A stretch of DNA of 64,000 nt from CALINF01 sp039980455 (GCA_039980455.1 JBDXCG010000003.1:1612001-1676000); one strand, 5' to 3'. Shown: positions 9,454 to 18,474, counted from the first letter of the stretch. Notes: generated by a model not told the origin, from the sequence alone. Made by a program: numbers and translations.

Positions 9454-10743
9454 CTAAAGCGCAAAACGCGCTCGCATCGACCACACGTAGACACTACTTT
9501 CATCCGGGTTCAATGCAGGGTCTTTTAAGTATTGAATATCCGCTGTCAGCGCAAGCTTCTTAGAGGTTTGCCACCGATAGAAAACTTCAGCCGTGTATTG
9601 GTCATCCAGTCCCGGACCAAAAGACAAGTCGTTCACCTCACCCCAGTTCACTGCCGCGCCAAACAAATTGCCCGGTGCCTCGGTGGTAGAGTCCGGCTGA
9701 TATCCAAAGCCCACACTAACGCTTTTCTCCAACAGGGAACCACTGTCATCAGTATATCCAGCACGTATGAACGGCATGAACTGATTGTTGTAATAGCGTG
9801 ACCAGGAGAAATTCGCACCCCAGCCGTCGGGTGCCCCGATCTCGTCACGGGAATCCACATGCCATAGAGACAAGTGAACGTTATCCAGCGCAATACGCGA
9901 ATGAGAGCTGGTGCGCCCGATTTCAATACTGGAAAAATACTCGTTGTCGTTAAAGAACGTATCAAAGCCTTCACTAATATCGGTGGGATCTGAGTTGCGA
10001 TCGACGACGCTGCCGATCATATATACGTTATTATCGAACAGATGACCCGCACCAACACCTAGTGCGGCATCGTTGGGTAAATCGGTCGCAGCAGATCCCG
10101 TAGAGAAGGCTAGATTCATAAAGTGCAGCCAGGGGCTGGCCAACCCGTACACATCGAAGAAGTCAGTCGCATCGAGAAAACCACCAAGCACCACTGTACG
10201 ACCGCTGTTCATGCTCTGGCGCCAATACAAGTTGGTAAAGCGGCCACCCTGATCACTGAACGGGGGCGCTGTGAGACCTGCGTACCCAACATTTCCCAGA
10301 TAAAGATCACTGGGCGCTGGATCGCCGTAGCTGTGGCGATGCTCTAGTTTGTATACGATCCCCCCGGATGTGGAAACGCCATCACCCGTGAGATTCCAAC
10401 TGCCAAACACACGAAACATCCCACTGCTGGCGGAATCGTCTGTGCCAGGCAAGGACTCACTGGCGTTCACAGTGACAGAAGAGTAATCCATCCCCAAGCT
10501 GAAACCGTGATCTTCCTTCATTGAGCTCTGCCACTGCTCGAACGACTCGAAGACACCCAAATCTATAGAGCTGCCTTTGTCTGCGCGGTCTATCTCTATT
10601 GTGTTTTCGACAGAATCGGGGCCGCCAAACGTTGGGTTATCTTCTGCTTGCACTGCAGGACTAGCAGTTGGCAACACCATCGCGACTAACAACGCAAAAG
10701 GCACAAGCTCAAATTTGTTGGCGCCTGACTTCACTGCAATCAT
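9454..10743 (-). CDS. OprB-like carbohydrate-selective porin (first of a tandem pair)
   Basis: A 429-residue outer-membrane protein with a signal peptide (about residues 1-33, ending SPAVQA). The barrel shows the family pattern: NPTFGGPDSVENT at the mature N-terminus, GIVYKLEHRHSYGDPAPSDL, GGFLDATDFFDVYGLASPW, and a C-terminal block QYTAEVFYRWQTSKKLALT then DIQYLKDP, ending in the aromatic-rich RARFAL. Closely similar in plan to the porin that follows 9 bp downstream. It is the first gene of the pair, and the 226 bp before it hold its promoter and the terminator of the upstream amidohydrolase gene. Confidence 0.78.
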   Translation of the reverse strand: MIAVKSGANKFELVPFALLVAMVLPTASPAVQAEDNPTFGGPDSVENTIEIDRADKGSSIDLGVFESFEQWQSSMKEDHGFSLGMDYSSVTVNASESLPGTDDSASSGMFRVFGSWNLTGDGVSTSGGIVYKLEHRHSYGDPAPSDLYLGNVGYAGLTAPPFSDQGGRFTNLYWRQSMNSGRTVVLGGFLDATDFFDVYGLASPWLHFMNLAFSTGSAATDLPNDAALGVGAGHLFDNNVYMIGSVVDRNSDPTDISEGFDTFFNDNEYFSSIEIGRTSSHSRIALDNVHLSLWHVDSRDEIGAPDGWGANFSWSRYYNNQFMPFIRAGYTDDSGSLLEKSVSVGFGYQPDSTTEAPGNLFGAAVNWGEVNDLSFGPGLDDQYTAEVFYRWQTSKKLALTADIQYLKDPALNPDESSVYVWSMRARFAL

Positions 10744-10917
10744 TTCAACTCACTAAAAAAAACCAGAGGGTTATATTGGAGCACTTCTTCTATCGGACAA
10801 ATCTCTACAATGGATTAAGCCAGATGTTTTCACTCAGCCCGATTGACTATCCAAAAAGTACTGCTGGAATTATGCCATTTTTCTGATGAGAGCGACGTGC
10901 TCATGCCTAAATAGAAA

Positions 10918-10944
10918 GCCCCCCGGGATCCAATCGCGGGGGGC
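10918..10944 (-). terminator. Rho-independent terminator of the amidohydrolase gene
   Basis: An 8-bp inverted repeat (GCCCCCCG at 10918-10925, CGGGGGGC at 10937-10944) lies 25 bp after the stop of the minus-strand amidohydrolase and is followed on that strand by a T-rich stretch (TTTCTATTT). Confidence 0.75.
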
Positions 10945-10969
10945 CTCAAGAGTGATCCAAGCGCGCCTG

Positions 10970-12469
10970 TTAGTTAGCTGGGATGTAATCGCTAATTATG
11001 CCTTCGTACTTCATTTCCGGGAAGCTGATTGCTGCCTCGGAAAGCTCACCTGTGATCTCGTTCCGGTAGATGTTGCCGCCCTTCATCACCAGATGAATAG
11101 AGGGAATCACCTTGTACTCTGGCTCGGCCGTCCACCACTTATCGGTTCCCCCAATGACTGTGATGTCCTCCAATGGATTGCCATCAACCAGAATCAGATC
11201 CGCATAGGCACCTTCTTTCACTAACCCAAGAGGGCCAGACTTATAGGGATTCCGCGGCCCCGACATGGCTAGCATTTCGCCCGCAGTAGACGTTAGCTGC
11301 TTGAGCACTTCAAAGTTGCTGCCAAATGCCTGTGTACGCCACCAAATCTCATAGCGACGCGCACGTTCAGCGTCGGCAAACGCGCCCACATAGTCGGAAG
11401 CAAATACAACCTTAACGTTGTTCTTGAGCAGGTTCATGCCGAAATCGCCGTACTCTTCCTGAAGTTTGGCAACCATGGGTAGCTTGTCTGCTGGCATCAA
11501 TGGGTTTTTAGCAAGGTCAGGTGAAAGGCCCCACATCTGCGGCACCACATAGCCTCCATTTTTGGCAATTCGCTTCATCACCTTCTCTGTCATGAAGAAA
11601 CCGTGCTCAAAGGTTTTAACATCACAATCTAGCAGACGGTTGATAGCGCGTTCATTGAAGGTGTGCGCAGCCACGTAGGTACCCCAGTCTTTGGCGGCCT
11701 CCACGATGGCGCAGATCTCTTCTTCTGAGTATTGGGTGGTATCGATAGGGTCGAAACGAGAAGAACCGCCACCACCACCCATAATTTTGATCTGAGTGGC
11801 ACCGTTGCGCAGATTCAGGCGTGTAGCCTTCAGCACTTCTGGCACACCATCGGCAACCATGCCCATTCCCATGCGCTCAAAGTTAGACAGGTCTCCAGCG
11901 TCATTGATACTAAAACCCGGATCAGCCCTGTCCCGAAAATCACCATGCCCCGAGGTCTGTGAAATAAACGCACCAGACGGGTACAGGCGTGGACCAACAA
12001 CCCGACCGTCATCGAGCGCTTTAGCCAGACCAAAGGCAGGCCCCCCCATATCACGCACAGTCGTAAAGCCGTCCATGAGGAAGCGCTTCATAACGATAGT
12101 CGCGTTGTAGGAGACATCGGTGAGATCCATATTGCTCTCAACAACATTAAAATTCTGATTGATCATCACATGAGCATGACCGTCGATAAGCCCTGGCATC
12201 AAAGTGCGGCCATTGCCATCAATCACTGTTGAACCAGCCTCGGCACTCAACCCTTTGCCGATCTTGCTAATCAATTTCCCCGTAACCAGAACATCCATAC
12301 CGTTAGACAGCTTGTCAGTAGTGCCATCGAAAACGTTCACGTTCTTGAACAGTATCTGCTCCGACCCACTCTCTTGCGCCAATGCCACGCCGGGCAACAG
12401 TCCTACAGCGGCCGTAACAGCCAGTCCCGTCAGGCACTTTTTGACCTGTCCCTTAAAACGCATTCTCAT
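10970..12469 (-). CDS. exported metal-dependent amidohydrolase
   Basis: A 499-residue protein with a signal peptide (about residues 1-32, ending VALAQ). It has the complete amidohydrolase architecture: composite beta domain (ILFKNVNVFDG), HxH metal site in LMPGLIDGHAHV (H98, H100), a glycine-rich segment KIMGGGGGSS, VAAHTFNE and TFEHGFF supplying further metal histidines, VVFASDYV with the catalytic Asp, and the closing GLVKEGAYADLILVDGNPL. Its nearest described relatives are imidazolonepropionase-like and Xaa-Pro dipeptidase-type exported enzymes. It probably hydrolyses an amide or dipeptide in the periplasm. It is divergent from the AraC-type regulator at 12910. Confidence 0.88.
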   Translation of the reverse strand: MRMRFKGQVKKCLTGLAVTAAVGLLPGVALAQESGSEQILFKNVNVFDGTTDKLSNGMDVLVTGKLISKIGKGLSAEAGSTVIDGNGRTLMPGLIDGHAHVMINQNFNVVESNMDLTDVSYNATIVMKRFLMDGFTTVRDMGGPAFGLAKALDDGRVVGPRLYPSGAFISQTSGHGDFRDRADPGFSINDAGDLSNFERMGMGMVADGVPEVLKATRLNLRNGATQIKIMGGGGGSSRFDPIDTTQYSEEEICAIVEAAKDWGTYVAAHTFNERAINRLLDCDVKTFEHGFFMTEKVMKRIAKNGGYVVPQMWGLSPDLAKNPLMPADKLPMVAKLQEEYGDFGMNLLKNNVKVVFASDYVGAFADAERARRYEIWWRTQAFGSNFEVLKQLTSTAGEMLAMSGPRNPYKSGPLGLVKEGAYADLILVDGNPLEDITVIGGTDKWWTAEPEYKVIPSIHLVMKGGNIYRNEITGELSEAAISFPEMKYEGIISDYIPAN

Positions 12470-12909
12470 TCCCGTTCTCCGTATCTCTTAGGTGTACCGT
12501 CTAAGGTCAAAAGTCATCCTGCAGCAATCGCCGAACAGCACTTTAAGGTGCACTGGACAGACTTTTCACCCTCTTTGAGTCAGTGTAAAGCATAAACAGA
12601 AGTATCAACCAGACTATATGCGCCAATCTAGGACTTGAGTGGCCACAAATACAGGGTTGCTCACTTTCGGCCAGGTTCCAGCGACTGCTACCGAGGCTAT
12701 GACTATGCCAACTCACTATATCGCCGGATGCGCACTCTATTGTCCCTCCCTCTCCCGGTGAGCGCTAGGCCTGAGGAATATCTCGAGCGACCGTTCAAAT
12801 CCGATTATTTTGGCCATACAGCCTTCCTATTGGCCGATTTGGGCCAAATTGGTCGCCTGATAGCTGCCGCCGCGGTACTCTCTGGCTAGTTTTCTACCGA
12901 TAATCGTCA
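12470..12909. promoter_or_regulatory. intergenic control region with phased TTGG repeats before the AraC gene
   Basis: 440 bp between the amidohydrolase and the AraC-type regulator. The part next to the regulator (12809-12854) holds four TTGG-centred motifs whose TTGG cores begin at 12810, 12830, 12839 and 12849, about one or two helical turns apart; two of them form a palindrome (TTGGCC 12830-12835, GGCCAA 12842-12847). AraC proteins bind such phased half-sites, so this is a candidate operator (inference). A short open frame at 12635-12889 does not look coding. I see nothing else. Confidence 0.4.
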
Positions 12910-13935
12910 ATGAAGCAAGCACGATCAACATTCCGCGAGTTGCCGGTTATCCGCTTGGCGTTGGCTCAGCCATTTCTTGACGCTGCGCAAGGCGCGGGTG
13001 CGGACACGGATTCGGTATTGTCTCCATTCGGCATCACCTCACATGCGTTTGATAACGCCGATATGTTTTTGCCTGCGGCAACTATGTATGACCTCGTAGA
13101 GAGCCTCGCCAATGCCACGGGAAATCCCTACATAGGCGCTGAGCTGGGCCTTGCTTTGAATCCCTTCGATTGGTCTCCTTTAACCGGTGCCGCGGGACAA
13201 TCGCGATCTGTAGGTGACTTCCTTCTCAGATTCTCAATTGATGCATACAAAGATGCTAACTCGGCGGTATTTCAGCTGGAGACCAAGGGTACTCGCTCCA
13301 GCTTCCGAGAAATTCGTGTCGCGCCCGGGAGCACGAAACCCCGTCACAATGATGCATTCACTATCGCCTACATATTGCAGGTACTGCATTCTGCCGTGGG
13401 TGAGCAATGGGACGGACGAAAAGTCATTGCCGAAGTTTGTGACCCAGATGCTCTCCCGCAAGACCTGTATAACATACGCATAGCTACAACCAGCTCTGAT
13501 GGCGCAGGGCTGGCATTTCCTTGCGAGTGGCTATTGCTGGAACCCGAGTTCCAGAAGAGGAAAAGTCATCCGACGCCTGCACACACTGGAAGAGCAGCGC
13601 CCGTCTCCATTGTTGACGCTCTGCAGGTCGTGCTGTTGTCACGCCTTGAGAGTGTCACTCTCGATAGCAACCAAATTGCAGCTCTGTGCGGCATGAGTAG
13701 AAGAACCCTCTCTCGCAAACTGGCCAGCGCAGGTACTTCTCTAAACAAGGAGGTGGCTAAGTTGAAAGCCCAGCGCGCGCAGACACTGCTGACCGATACT
13801 GACAAAACAGTAACCGATATATCTCGGAGTATTGGCTATGAGGACCCAACCGTATTTTCACGCGCATTTAAACGATGGACAGGGTTAACACCCACGCAGT
13901 TCCGAGCGTCGCACGACACTACTGCCAATGCCTAA
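12910..13935 (+). CDS. AraC-family transcriptional regulator (arabinose-binding-domain type)
   Basis: A 341-residue regulator. Residues about 20-205 match the N-terminal ligand domain found in OruR/VirS-type regulators (IRLALAQPFLDAAQGAG..., then NPYIGAELGLAL). Residues about 235-335 are the double helix-turn-helix DNA-binding domain, with SNQIAALCGMSRRTLSRKL as the first recognition unit and ISRSIGYEDPTVFSRAFKRWTGLTPTQFR as the conserved second one. It is divergent from the amidohydrolase, next to the porins, and is the likely controller of the 5-12.5 kb locus. The inducer is unknown. Confidence 0.88.
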   Translation: MKQARSTFRELPVIRLALAQPFLDAAQGAGADTDSVLSPFGITSHAFDNADMFLPAATMYDLVESLANATGNPYIGAELGLALNPFDWSPLTGAAGQSRSVGDFLLRFSIDAYKDANSAVFQLETKGTRSSFREIRVAPGSTKPRHNDAFTIAYILQVLHSAVGEQWDGRKVIAEVCDPDALPQDLYNIRIATTSSDGAGLAFPCEWLLLEPEFQKRKSHPTPAHTGRAAPVSIVDALQVVLLSRLESVTLDSNQIAALCGMSRRTLSRKLASAGTSLNKEVAKLKAQRAQTLLTDTDKTVTDISRSIGYEDPTVFSRAFKRWTGLTPTQFRASHDTTANA

Positions 13936-14069
13936 AGGGAGCGCGCTTGCTGAACACTACCAAAAGAAATGTGTAACACTGCTTTAACGATTTGCTGACG
14001 TTAACATCCTTGAAGGCACACTAGATGCCCTCATTCGTTCCAAAAAAATACTACGCGAGAGGTATAAAA

Positions 14070-14924
14070 ATGAAACGCTATGCACGGTTGCTTATTAAAG
14101 GGGCATTGTTGATTGGCTGTGTGCCAATCGCATCAGCTGATCACTGGGTGACAGACCCCATTGGCGGTTGCCAGGTTTGGTCTTACGGCGACGCTGCCGA
14201 CAAAGAGACGGTCAGCTGGTCGGGAGGCTGCGAGGCAGGCAAAGCTGCCGGCCGTGGTGTTCTGGTGGTAAGCGATCCAGCAGGTCTTCTGGCAGTGTAC
14301 GACGGAGAAATGAGCGGCGGCCACGGGAACGGGTTCGCTTCACTGCGCTTTCGTAATGATGACTCAGGAGGCTATGACACTTATCTCGGGCGATTCGAGA
14401 CCAGCCTGCCACAAGGTCGAGGAATTTTTGAGTCGAGCGAAGGATGGCGCTTGGAAGGTGAGTTTGCCGGCAGTTTCGAAACCGGATCAGGCACCTTGTA
14501 CGTCAAAAGCGGCGGCCCGCAGAAAGACGCTGTTATACGCGGCAGCTTTAAGGATGGCGAGTTAACCGGCCCGGCGTTCGCATTCTATGAGCTGGAGAAT
14601 GGGGAGATATACTTTGGCGATATCGAGGAGCAAAAAAGGCAGGGTACAGGCACCCTGATTCACCCCAACGACGATACCTACATTGGCGATTTTGAGGATG
14701 GCGTAGCGTCAGGATACGGCGTGTATGAAGGCGCTGATGGTGATGCCACCATCGGCGAGTTCGAGAATGGTGCGCCCACAGGCGCGGCAACTTATATTGC
14801 GGTCAATGGGGATCGCTACCAAGGCATTTTTCAAGATGGCGTGCCGGAAGGCATGGTACTGATTACAAAAGCTGACGGTACCCAAATTGTTGAGACCTGG
14901 AAGAATGGGGAGAAGCAGCAATGA
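14070..14924 (+). CDS. exported MORN-repeat protein
   Basis: A 284-residue protein; the ATG at 14070 is preferred because it follows GAGAGG and opens a signal peptide (about residues 1-24, ending ASA). The mature part is built of MORN-like repeats of about 23 residues with the pattern Y-x-G-x-F/E-x-x-G-x-x-x-G-x-G: YDGEMSGGHGNG, YLGRFETSLPQGRG, IRGSFKDGELTG, YFGDIEEQKRQGTG, YIGDFEDGVASGYG, IGEFENGAPTG and YQGIFQDGVPEG. Such repeats form extended beta sheets that often contact membranes or proteins. It overlaps the next gene by 4 bp, so the two are coupled. Confidence 0.82.
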   Translation: MKRYARLLIKGALLIGCVPIASADHWVTDPIGGCQVWSYGDAADKETVSWSGGCEAGKAAGRGVLVVSDPAGLLAVYDGEMSGGHGNGFASLRFRNDDSGGYDTYLGRFETSLPQGRGIFESSEGWRLEGEFAGSFETGSGTLYVKSGGPQKDAVIRGSFKDGELTGPAFAFYELENGEIYFGDIEEQKRQGTGTLIHPNDDTYIGDFEDGVASGYGVYEGADGDATIGEFENGAPTGAATYIAVNGDRYQGIFQDGVPEGMVLITKADGTQIVETWKNGEKQQ

Positions 14925-15235
14925 GCTATCGTAACGAAAATCGACGCTTCCGTGTTTTAGCCATCGTACTGATGATGATGTTTGGATTTGCCACCAGTAA
15001 CGCGTTCGCAGGCGATACTTTAAAGAAGACGCTCAAAGGCGCAGCTGCTGGCGCGCTAATTGGCGCGGTTGTCGATGGTGGTGACGGCGCAGCCAAAGGA
15101 GCCGCAATCGGTGCTGGAGCAGGCCTTATAGCGGGAGCGTTGGATGACAATGATCGCAACCGCAACAAGAACAAAAACAAGAAGAAGCGAAAGCGCAACA
15201 AGCACCGTGACAGAGTGGATCACTACAGGCGCTAA
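14921..15235 (+). CDS. glycine-zipper protein with basic tail
   Basis: A 104-residue protein whose ATG overlaps the stop of the MORN gene (ATGA). An N-terminal signal segment (about residues 10-30, ending NAFAG) is followed by a YMGG-type glycine zipper (GAAAGALIGAVVDGGDGAAKGAAIGAGAG written in two runs: GAAAGALIGAVV and AAIGAGAGLIAGAL) and a highly charged Asn/Lys/Arg tail of about 30 residues. Glycine zippers insert in or associate with membranes. The pairing with a MORN protein suggests a shared envelope role, which I cannot name. Confidence 0.75.
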   Translation: MSYRNENRRFRVLAIVLMMMFGFATSNAFAGDTLKKTLKGAAAGALIGAVVDGGDGAAKGAAIGAGAGLIAGALDDNDRNRNKNKNKKKRKRNKHRDRVDHYRR

Positions 15236-15250
15236 TACTTAGCCATAAAA

Positions 15251-15275
15251 AAGGCATCCGAATTGGATGCCTTTT
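15251..15275. terminator. bidirectional Rho-independent terminator
   Basis: Inverted repeat GGCATCC (15253-15259) and GGATGCC (15265-15271), flanked by A-rich and T-rich runs. It separates the MORN/glycine-zipper genes (+) from the tRNA-Pro (minus). Confidence 0.88.
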
Positions 15276-15284
15276 TATGTTTGT

Positions 15285-15361
15285 TGGTCGGGACGGCAGG
15301 ATTTGAACCTGCGACCACCACACCCCCAGTGTGGTGCGCTACCAGGCTGCGCTACGCCCCG
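15285..15361 (-). tRNA. tRNA-Pro (anticodon GGG)
   Basis: Folds as a 77-nt cloverleaf on the minus strand. The acceptor stem CGGGGCG pairs with CGTCCCG, allowing one G-U. The anticodon stem CCACA/TGTGG encloses the loop CTGGGGG, giving anticodon GGG. The T arm contains GGTTCAAATCC, and the CCA end is encoded (15285-15287). It lies at the end of the pheST-ihfA-merR region, as in pseudomonads. Confidence 0.96.
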
Positions 15362-15425
15362 AAAAGTCGATTTTGGTGCCTCGACGAGGGCGGAATTATA
15401 CGCAATACCGCCAAGGTTACAACGC

Positions 15426-15788
15426 CTATTTGGCTGGCTCGAGAACCTTCAGAACGTCTTCTAGTTCCTTGATAGTTTCCTGGATAACCGCCTGCATTTC
15501 GATGGCTGAAGAGCCATTGTCTTCATCAGTCATACGCTGGCGTGCACCGCCAATGGTATAGCCCTGATCGTAAAGCAGGCTGCGAATTTGGCGAATGGTA
15601 AGGACATCCTCGCGCTGATAATAGCGTCGATTACCGCGGCGCTTTACCGGCTTAAGCTGAGGAAATTCCTGCTCCCAGTAGCGCAGCACATGAGGCTTTA
15701 CCGCACACAGCTCGCTCACCTCACCAATGGTGAAGTAGCGCTTGCCCGGTATGGCCGGCAATTCGTTATTGTGGCTCGGTTCCAGCAT
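15426..15788 (-). CDS. MerR-family transcriptional regulator downstream of ihfA
   Basis: A 120-residue protein with an N-terminal winged helix of MerR type: YFTIGEVSELCAVKPHVLRYWEQEFP, then RRGNRRYYQREDVLTIRQI, followed by a coiled-coil-like segment. No metal-binding Cys pair or C-terminal ligand domain is present. This small MerR-like protein is regularly found right after ihfA in gammaproteobacteria. Its start overlaps the end of ihfA by 23 bp, indicating one transcript with translational coupling. Target genes unknown. Confidence 0.9.
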   Translation of the reverse strand: MLEPSHNNELPAIPGKRYFTIGEVSELCAVKPHVLRYWEQEFPQLKPVKRRGNRRYYQREDVLTIRQIRSLLYDQGYTIGGARQRMTDEDNGSSAIEMQAVIQETIKELEDVLKVLEPAK

Positions 15789-16071
15789 ATTCCTCTACTC
15801 TGGCTTTGAGCTTTTGCCCGGGTCTGAAGGTAACAACACGGCGCGCGGAGATCGGTATCTCCTCCCCTGTTTTGGGGTTGCGGCCTGGTCGCTGGCTCTT
15901 ATCGCGCAAATCAAAATTGCCAAAGCCCGAGAGCTTTACCTGCTCGTTGCCTTCGAGGCTCGCTCGGATCTCCTCGAAAAACAACTCGACGATTTCCTTT
16001 GCCTCCCGTTTGTTGAGTCCAAGCTCTTCAAACAGGCGTTCGGCCATTTCAGATTTGGTCAGCGCGGTCAT
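15766..16071 (-). CDS. ihfA: integration host factor subunit alpha
   Basis: A 101-residue HU/IHF-fold DNA-bending protein. The C-terminal arm carries the family signature: VKLSGFGNFDLRDKSQRPGRNPKT, here read as GFGNFDLRDK and RPGRNPKTGE, with the Pro that intercalates at the bend. The N-terminus (MTALTKSEMAERLFEELGLNK) is characteristic of the alpha rather than beta subunit. It lies 11 bp after pheT in the usual order and acts with IHF-beta in recombination, replication and promoter architecture. Confidence 0.97.
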   Translation of the reverse strand: MTALTKSEMAERLFEELGLNKREAKEIVELFFEEIRASLEGNEQVKLSGFGNFDLRDKSQRPGRNPKTGEEIPISARRVVTFRPGQKLKARVEEYAGTEPQ

Positions 16072-16082
16072 GATCCCGTCAG

Positions 16083-18458
16083 CTAGTTCCTTAGCTCTGC
16101 CTTATAGTTTTTTTCCAATGAATCAATGACTTGATCCATTGCTAGGTTCACATCTTCGTCGCTAAGAGTGCGTGATTGATCCCTGAAAGTCAAACCGAGT
16201 GCAAGGCTTTTCCTTTTAGGATCAATGCCTTTGCCTTCATATACATCAAACAACCTTAGATCTGTGAGGTAAGTCCCAGCTACAGAACGAACATTTGACA
16301 TTAGGTCAGATGAAAGCACCGATTTGTCGACAACAACGGCTAAATCACGGCGAACTTCCGGAAACTTGGAGAGTTCTGTAAATTCAGGCAGTTGCGTTTC
16401 CAGTAATGCCTCAAGGTCTACTTCACATGCATACACGGGTGAAGCCACACCCAGCTCAGCCTGAACCGTGGGGTGAAGAGCGCCTACAAAACCGACAGCT
16501 TGCCCCTTTAGGGTTACCTGAGCTGTCTGACCCGGATGCAATCCGTCGCGCTGCGCACTGTGAAATTCAAAAGCATCTGAGCGACGCGTCAACGCTATCA
16601 GGCTTTCCAGCTCGCCTTTGATGTCGTAGAAATCGGTGGACTCACTCACGCTCGACCACGACTCCGCTACGCGATTGCCCGTGACTACCATTGCCAGTGT
16701 AGGCACCTGCCTCAAACCATTTTCCCCGGGTACAAATCGCAGGCCGGTTTCAAATAAACGCACTCGCGGCTGCTGACGTTTGGTATTACGCGTCATGGCA
16801 CTGATCAAGCCTGGTATCAGGCTGGTTCTCATTACAGCCATGTCAGCAGAAATCGGGTTCTGCAAGGCCACAGGCGTTAATGAAGGATCGAATAGTGCCT
16901 GTAGCTTGGGATCAACAAAGCTGTAGGTGATCGCCTCGCGAAAACCTCGCGCACTAAGATGGCGTCTTAAGTAACGTGCAGACAGCGTGGTCTCGGGCTG
17001 GGAAGGGATCACGAGGTCGGCACGAATATGAGTAACAGGCAGGTTGTTGTAGCCGTAAACGCGTGCCAGCTCCTCCAATAAATCTGCTTCAATCGAGATA
17101 TCAAAACGCCAACTCGGCACACCGCAGGTCCAACCATCTTCGGTGGACGTTACCGCAAGACCCAATCCGGACAGAATGCGCACTACCTCGTCTGCTGGCA
17201 ATTCGAAGCCCAGCATTTTCTGGATCCGCGCAGCACGCAATGTCACGTCCCCGCGCACAGGCAGGCAGCTTTCTTCAACCACCTCAATCACGGGGCCGGC
17301 TTGGCCACCCACGATATCCAGTACCAACTGTGTGGCTCGCTCCATCGCCTCTACTTGCAGCGTAAAATCCACGCCGCGCTCAAAGCGATGTGATGAATCG
17401 GTATGCAAACCATAGGCACGCGCCTTGCCCGCCAACAGCTCGGGTGTGAAGAATGCCGCCTCCAGAAACAGACTACCGGTAGTCTCGGTTACCGAAGAAG
17501 GCTCTCCACCCATGATGCCCGCCATCGCCAGTGGTCCGCTCTCATCGGCGATCACCAGCGTATCGGGCGTCAGCTCTACTGTCTGACCGTCTAACAATTC
17601 AAGGGACTCACCGGTACTGGTATTGCGAACGGTAATCCCACCATCGAGCTTATCCAGATCGAATGCGTGCATGGGTTGACCCAACTCCAGCAGAACGTAG
17701 TTGGTTATATCAACCACCGCATCGATTGACCGTATGCCACAGCGACGCAGTTTTTCCTGCAACCACAGCGGGCTAGGACGAGAGATATCCACACCACGGA
17801 TTACGCGCCCAACGTAGCGCGGACACGCTTGCGGGTTAGCAAGGCTGACCGGGAAGGTCTCCTGCGTGCTGACATCGACTCGGGCAAACTCTGGCGGCGT
17901 TACTACTACATTGTTTAACAGCCCAACCTCACGCGCTATACCGATCACGCCCAGGCAATCAGCGCGATTGGGTGTTAAGCCGATCTCGATCACTTTGTCA
18001 TTGAGCTTCAAATACTCACGAATGTCGCTGCCCACAGGGGCATCGGACGCCAGCTCCATCAGTCCATCAGATTCCTCTGAAAGGCCCAGCTCCTGCTCGG
18101 CGCACAGCATGCCTTGCGACTCAACGCCGCGCAGCTTGGCCTTCTTGATCTTAAAATCACCGGGCAATACCGCGCCAATCTGTGCCAACGGCGCTTTCAG
18201 GCCCAATCTCGCATTGGGCGCACCACAGACAATCTGTACGGTCTCGCTTCCGGTGCTCACCTGGCAAACGCGCAGCTTGTCGGCGTCCGGGTGGGTCTCG
18301 GCGCTAATGATCTCGGCAACAATCACGCCGGTGAATTCACCGGCAACCGGGTCTATAGCATCAACTTCAAGCCCTGCCATGGTTATCTGATGAGCCAAAT
18401 CCTCAGTGGTTAGATCGGGATTTACCCACTCGCGCAGCCATTGTTCACTGATATTCAC
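16083..18458 (-). CDS. pheT: phenylalanine-tRNA ligase subunit beta
   Basis: A 791-residue protein of normal length for bacterial PheT. It begins with MNISEQWLREWVNPDL, carries the EMAP/tRNA-binding domain (VIVAEIISAETHPDADKLRVC, seen as ETHPDADKL), the B3/B4 editing region (SHRFERGVDF), the B5 domain and a C-terminal FDX-ACB anticodon-binding domain (FPEVRRDLAVVVDK to the end). It forms the alpha2-beta2 enzyme with PheS and clears mischarged Tyr. It is 16 bp downstream of pheS, followed by ihfA. Confidence 0.98.
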   Translation of the reverse strand: MNISEQWLREWVNPDLTTEDLAHQITMAGLEVDAIDPVAGEFTGVIVAEIISAETHPDADKLRVCQVSTGSETVQIVCGAPNARLGLKAPLAQIGAVLPGDFKIKKAKLRGVESQGMLCAEQELGLSEESDGLMELASDAPVGSDIREYLKLNDKVIEIGLTPNRADCLGVIGIAREVGLLNNVVVTPPEFARVDVSTQETFPVSLANPQACPRYVGRVIRGVDISRPSPLWLQEKLRRCGIRSIDAVVDITNYVLLELGQPMHAFDLDKLDGGITVRNTSTGESLELLDGQTVELTPDTLVIADESGPLAMAGIMGGEPSSVTETTGSLFLEAAFFTPELLAGKARAYGLHTDSSHRFERGVDFTLQVEAMERATQLVLDIVGGQAGPVIEVVEESCLPVRGDVTLRAARIQKMLGFELPADEVVRILSGLGLAVTSTEDGWTCGVPSWRFDISIEADLLEELARVYGYNNLPVTHIRADLVIPSQPETTLSARYLRRHLSARGFREAITYSFVDPKLQALFDPSLTPVALQNPISADMAVMRTSLIPGLISAMTRNTKRQQPRVRLFETGLRFVPGENGLRQVPTLAMVVTGNRVAESWSSVSESTDFYDIKGELESLIALTRRSDAFEFHSAQRDGLHPGQTAQVTLKGQAVGFVGALHPTVQAELGVASPVYACEVDLEALLETQLPEFTELSKFPEVRRDLAVVVDKSVLSSDLMSNVRSVAGTYLTDLRLFDVYEGKGIDPKRKSLALGLTFRDQSRTLSDEDVNLAMDQVIDSLEKNYKAELRN

Positions 18459-18474
18459 TGTGTTTTATCTCCGC

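Noticed and set aside
12635..12889. 84-codon open frame before the AraC gene
   Set aside because: No Shine-Dalgarno, no family features, and it runs through the candidate operator.
17866..18390. Long plus-strand open frame inside pheT
   Set aside because: Antisense shadow of pheT; composition is low-complexity Ser/Thr/Pro with no motif.
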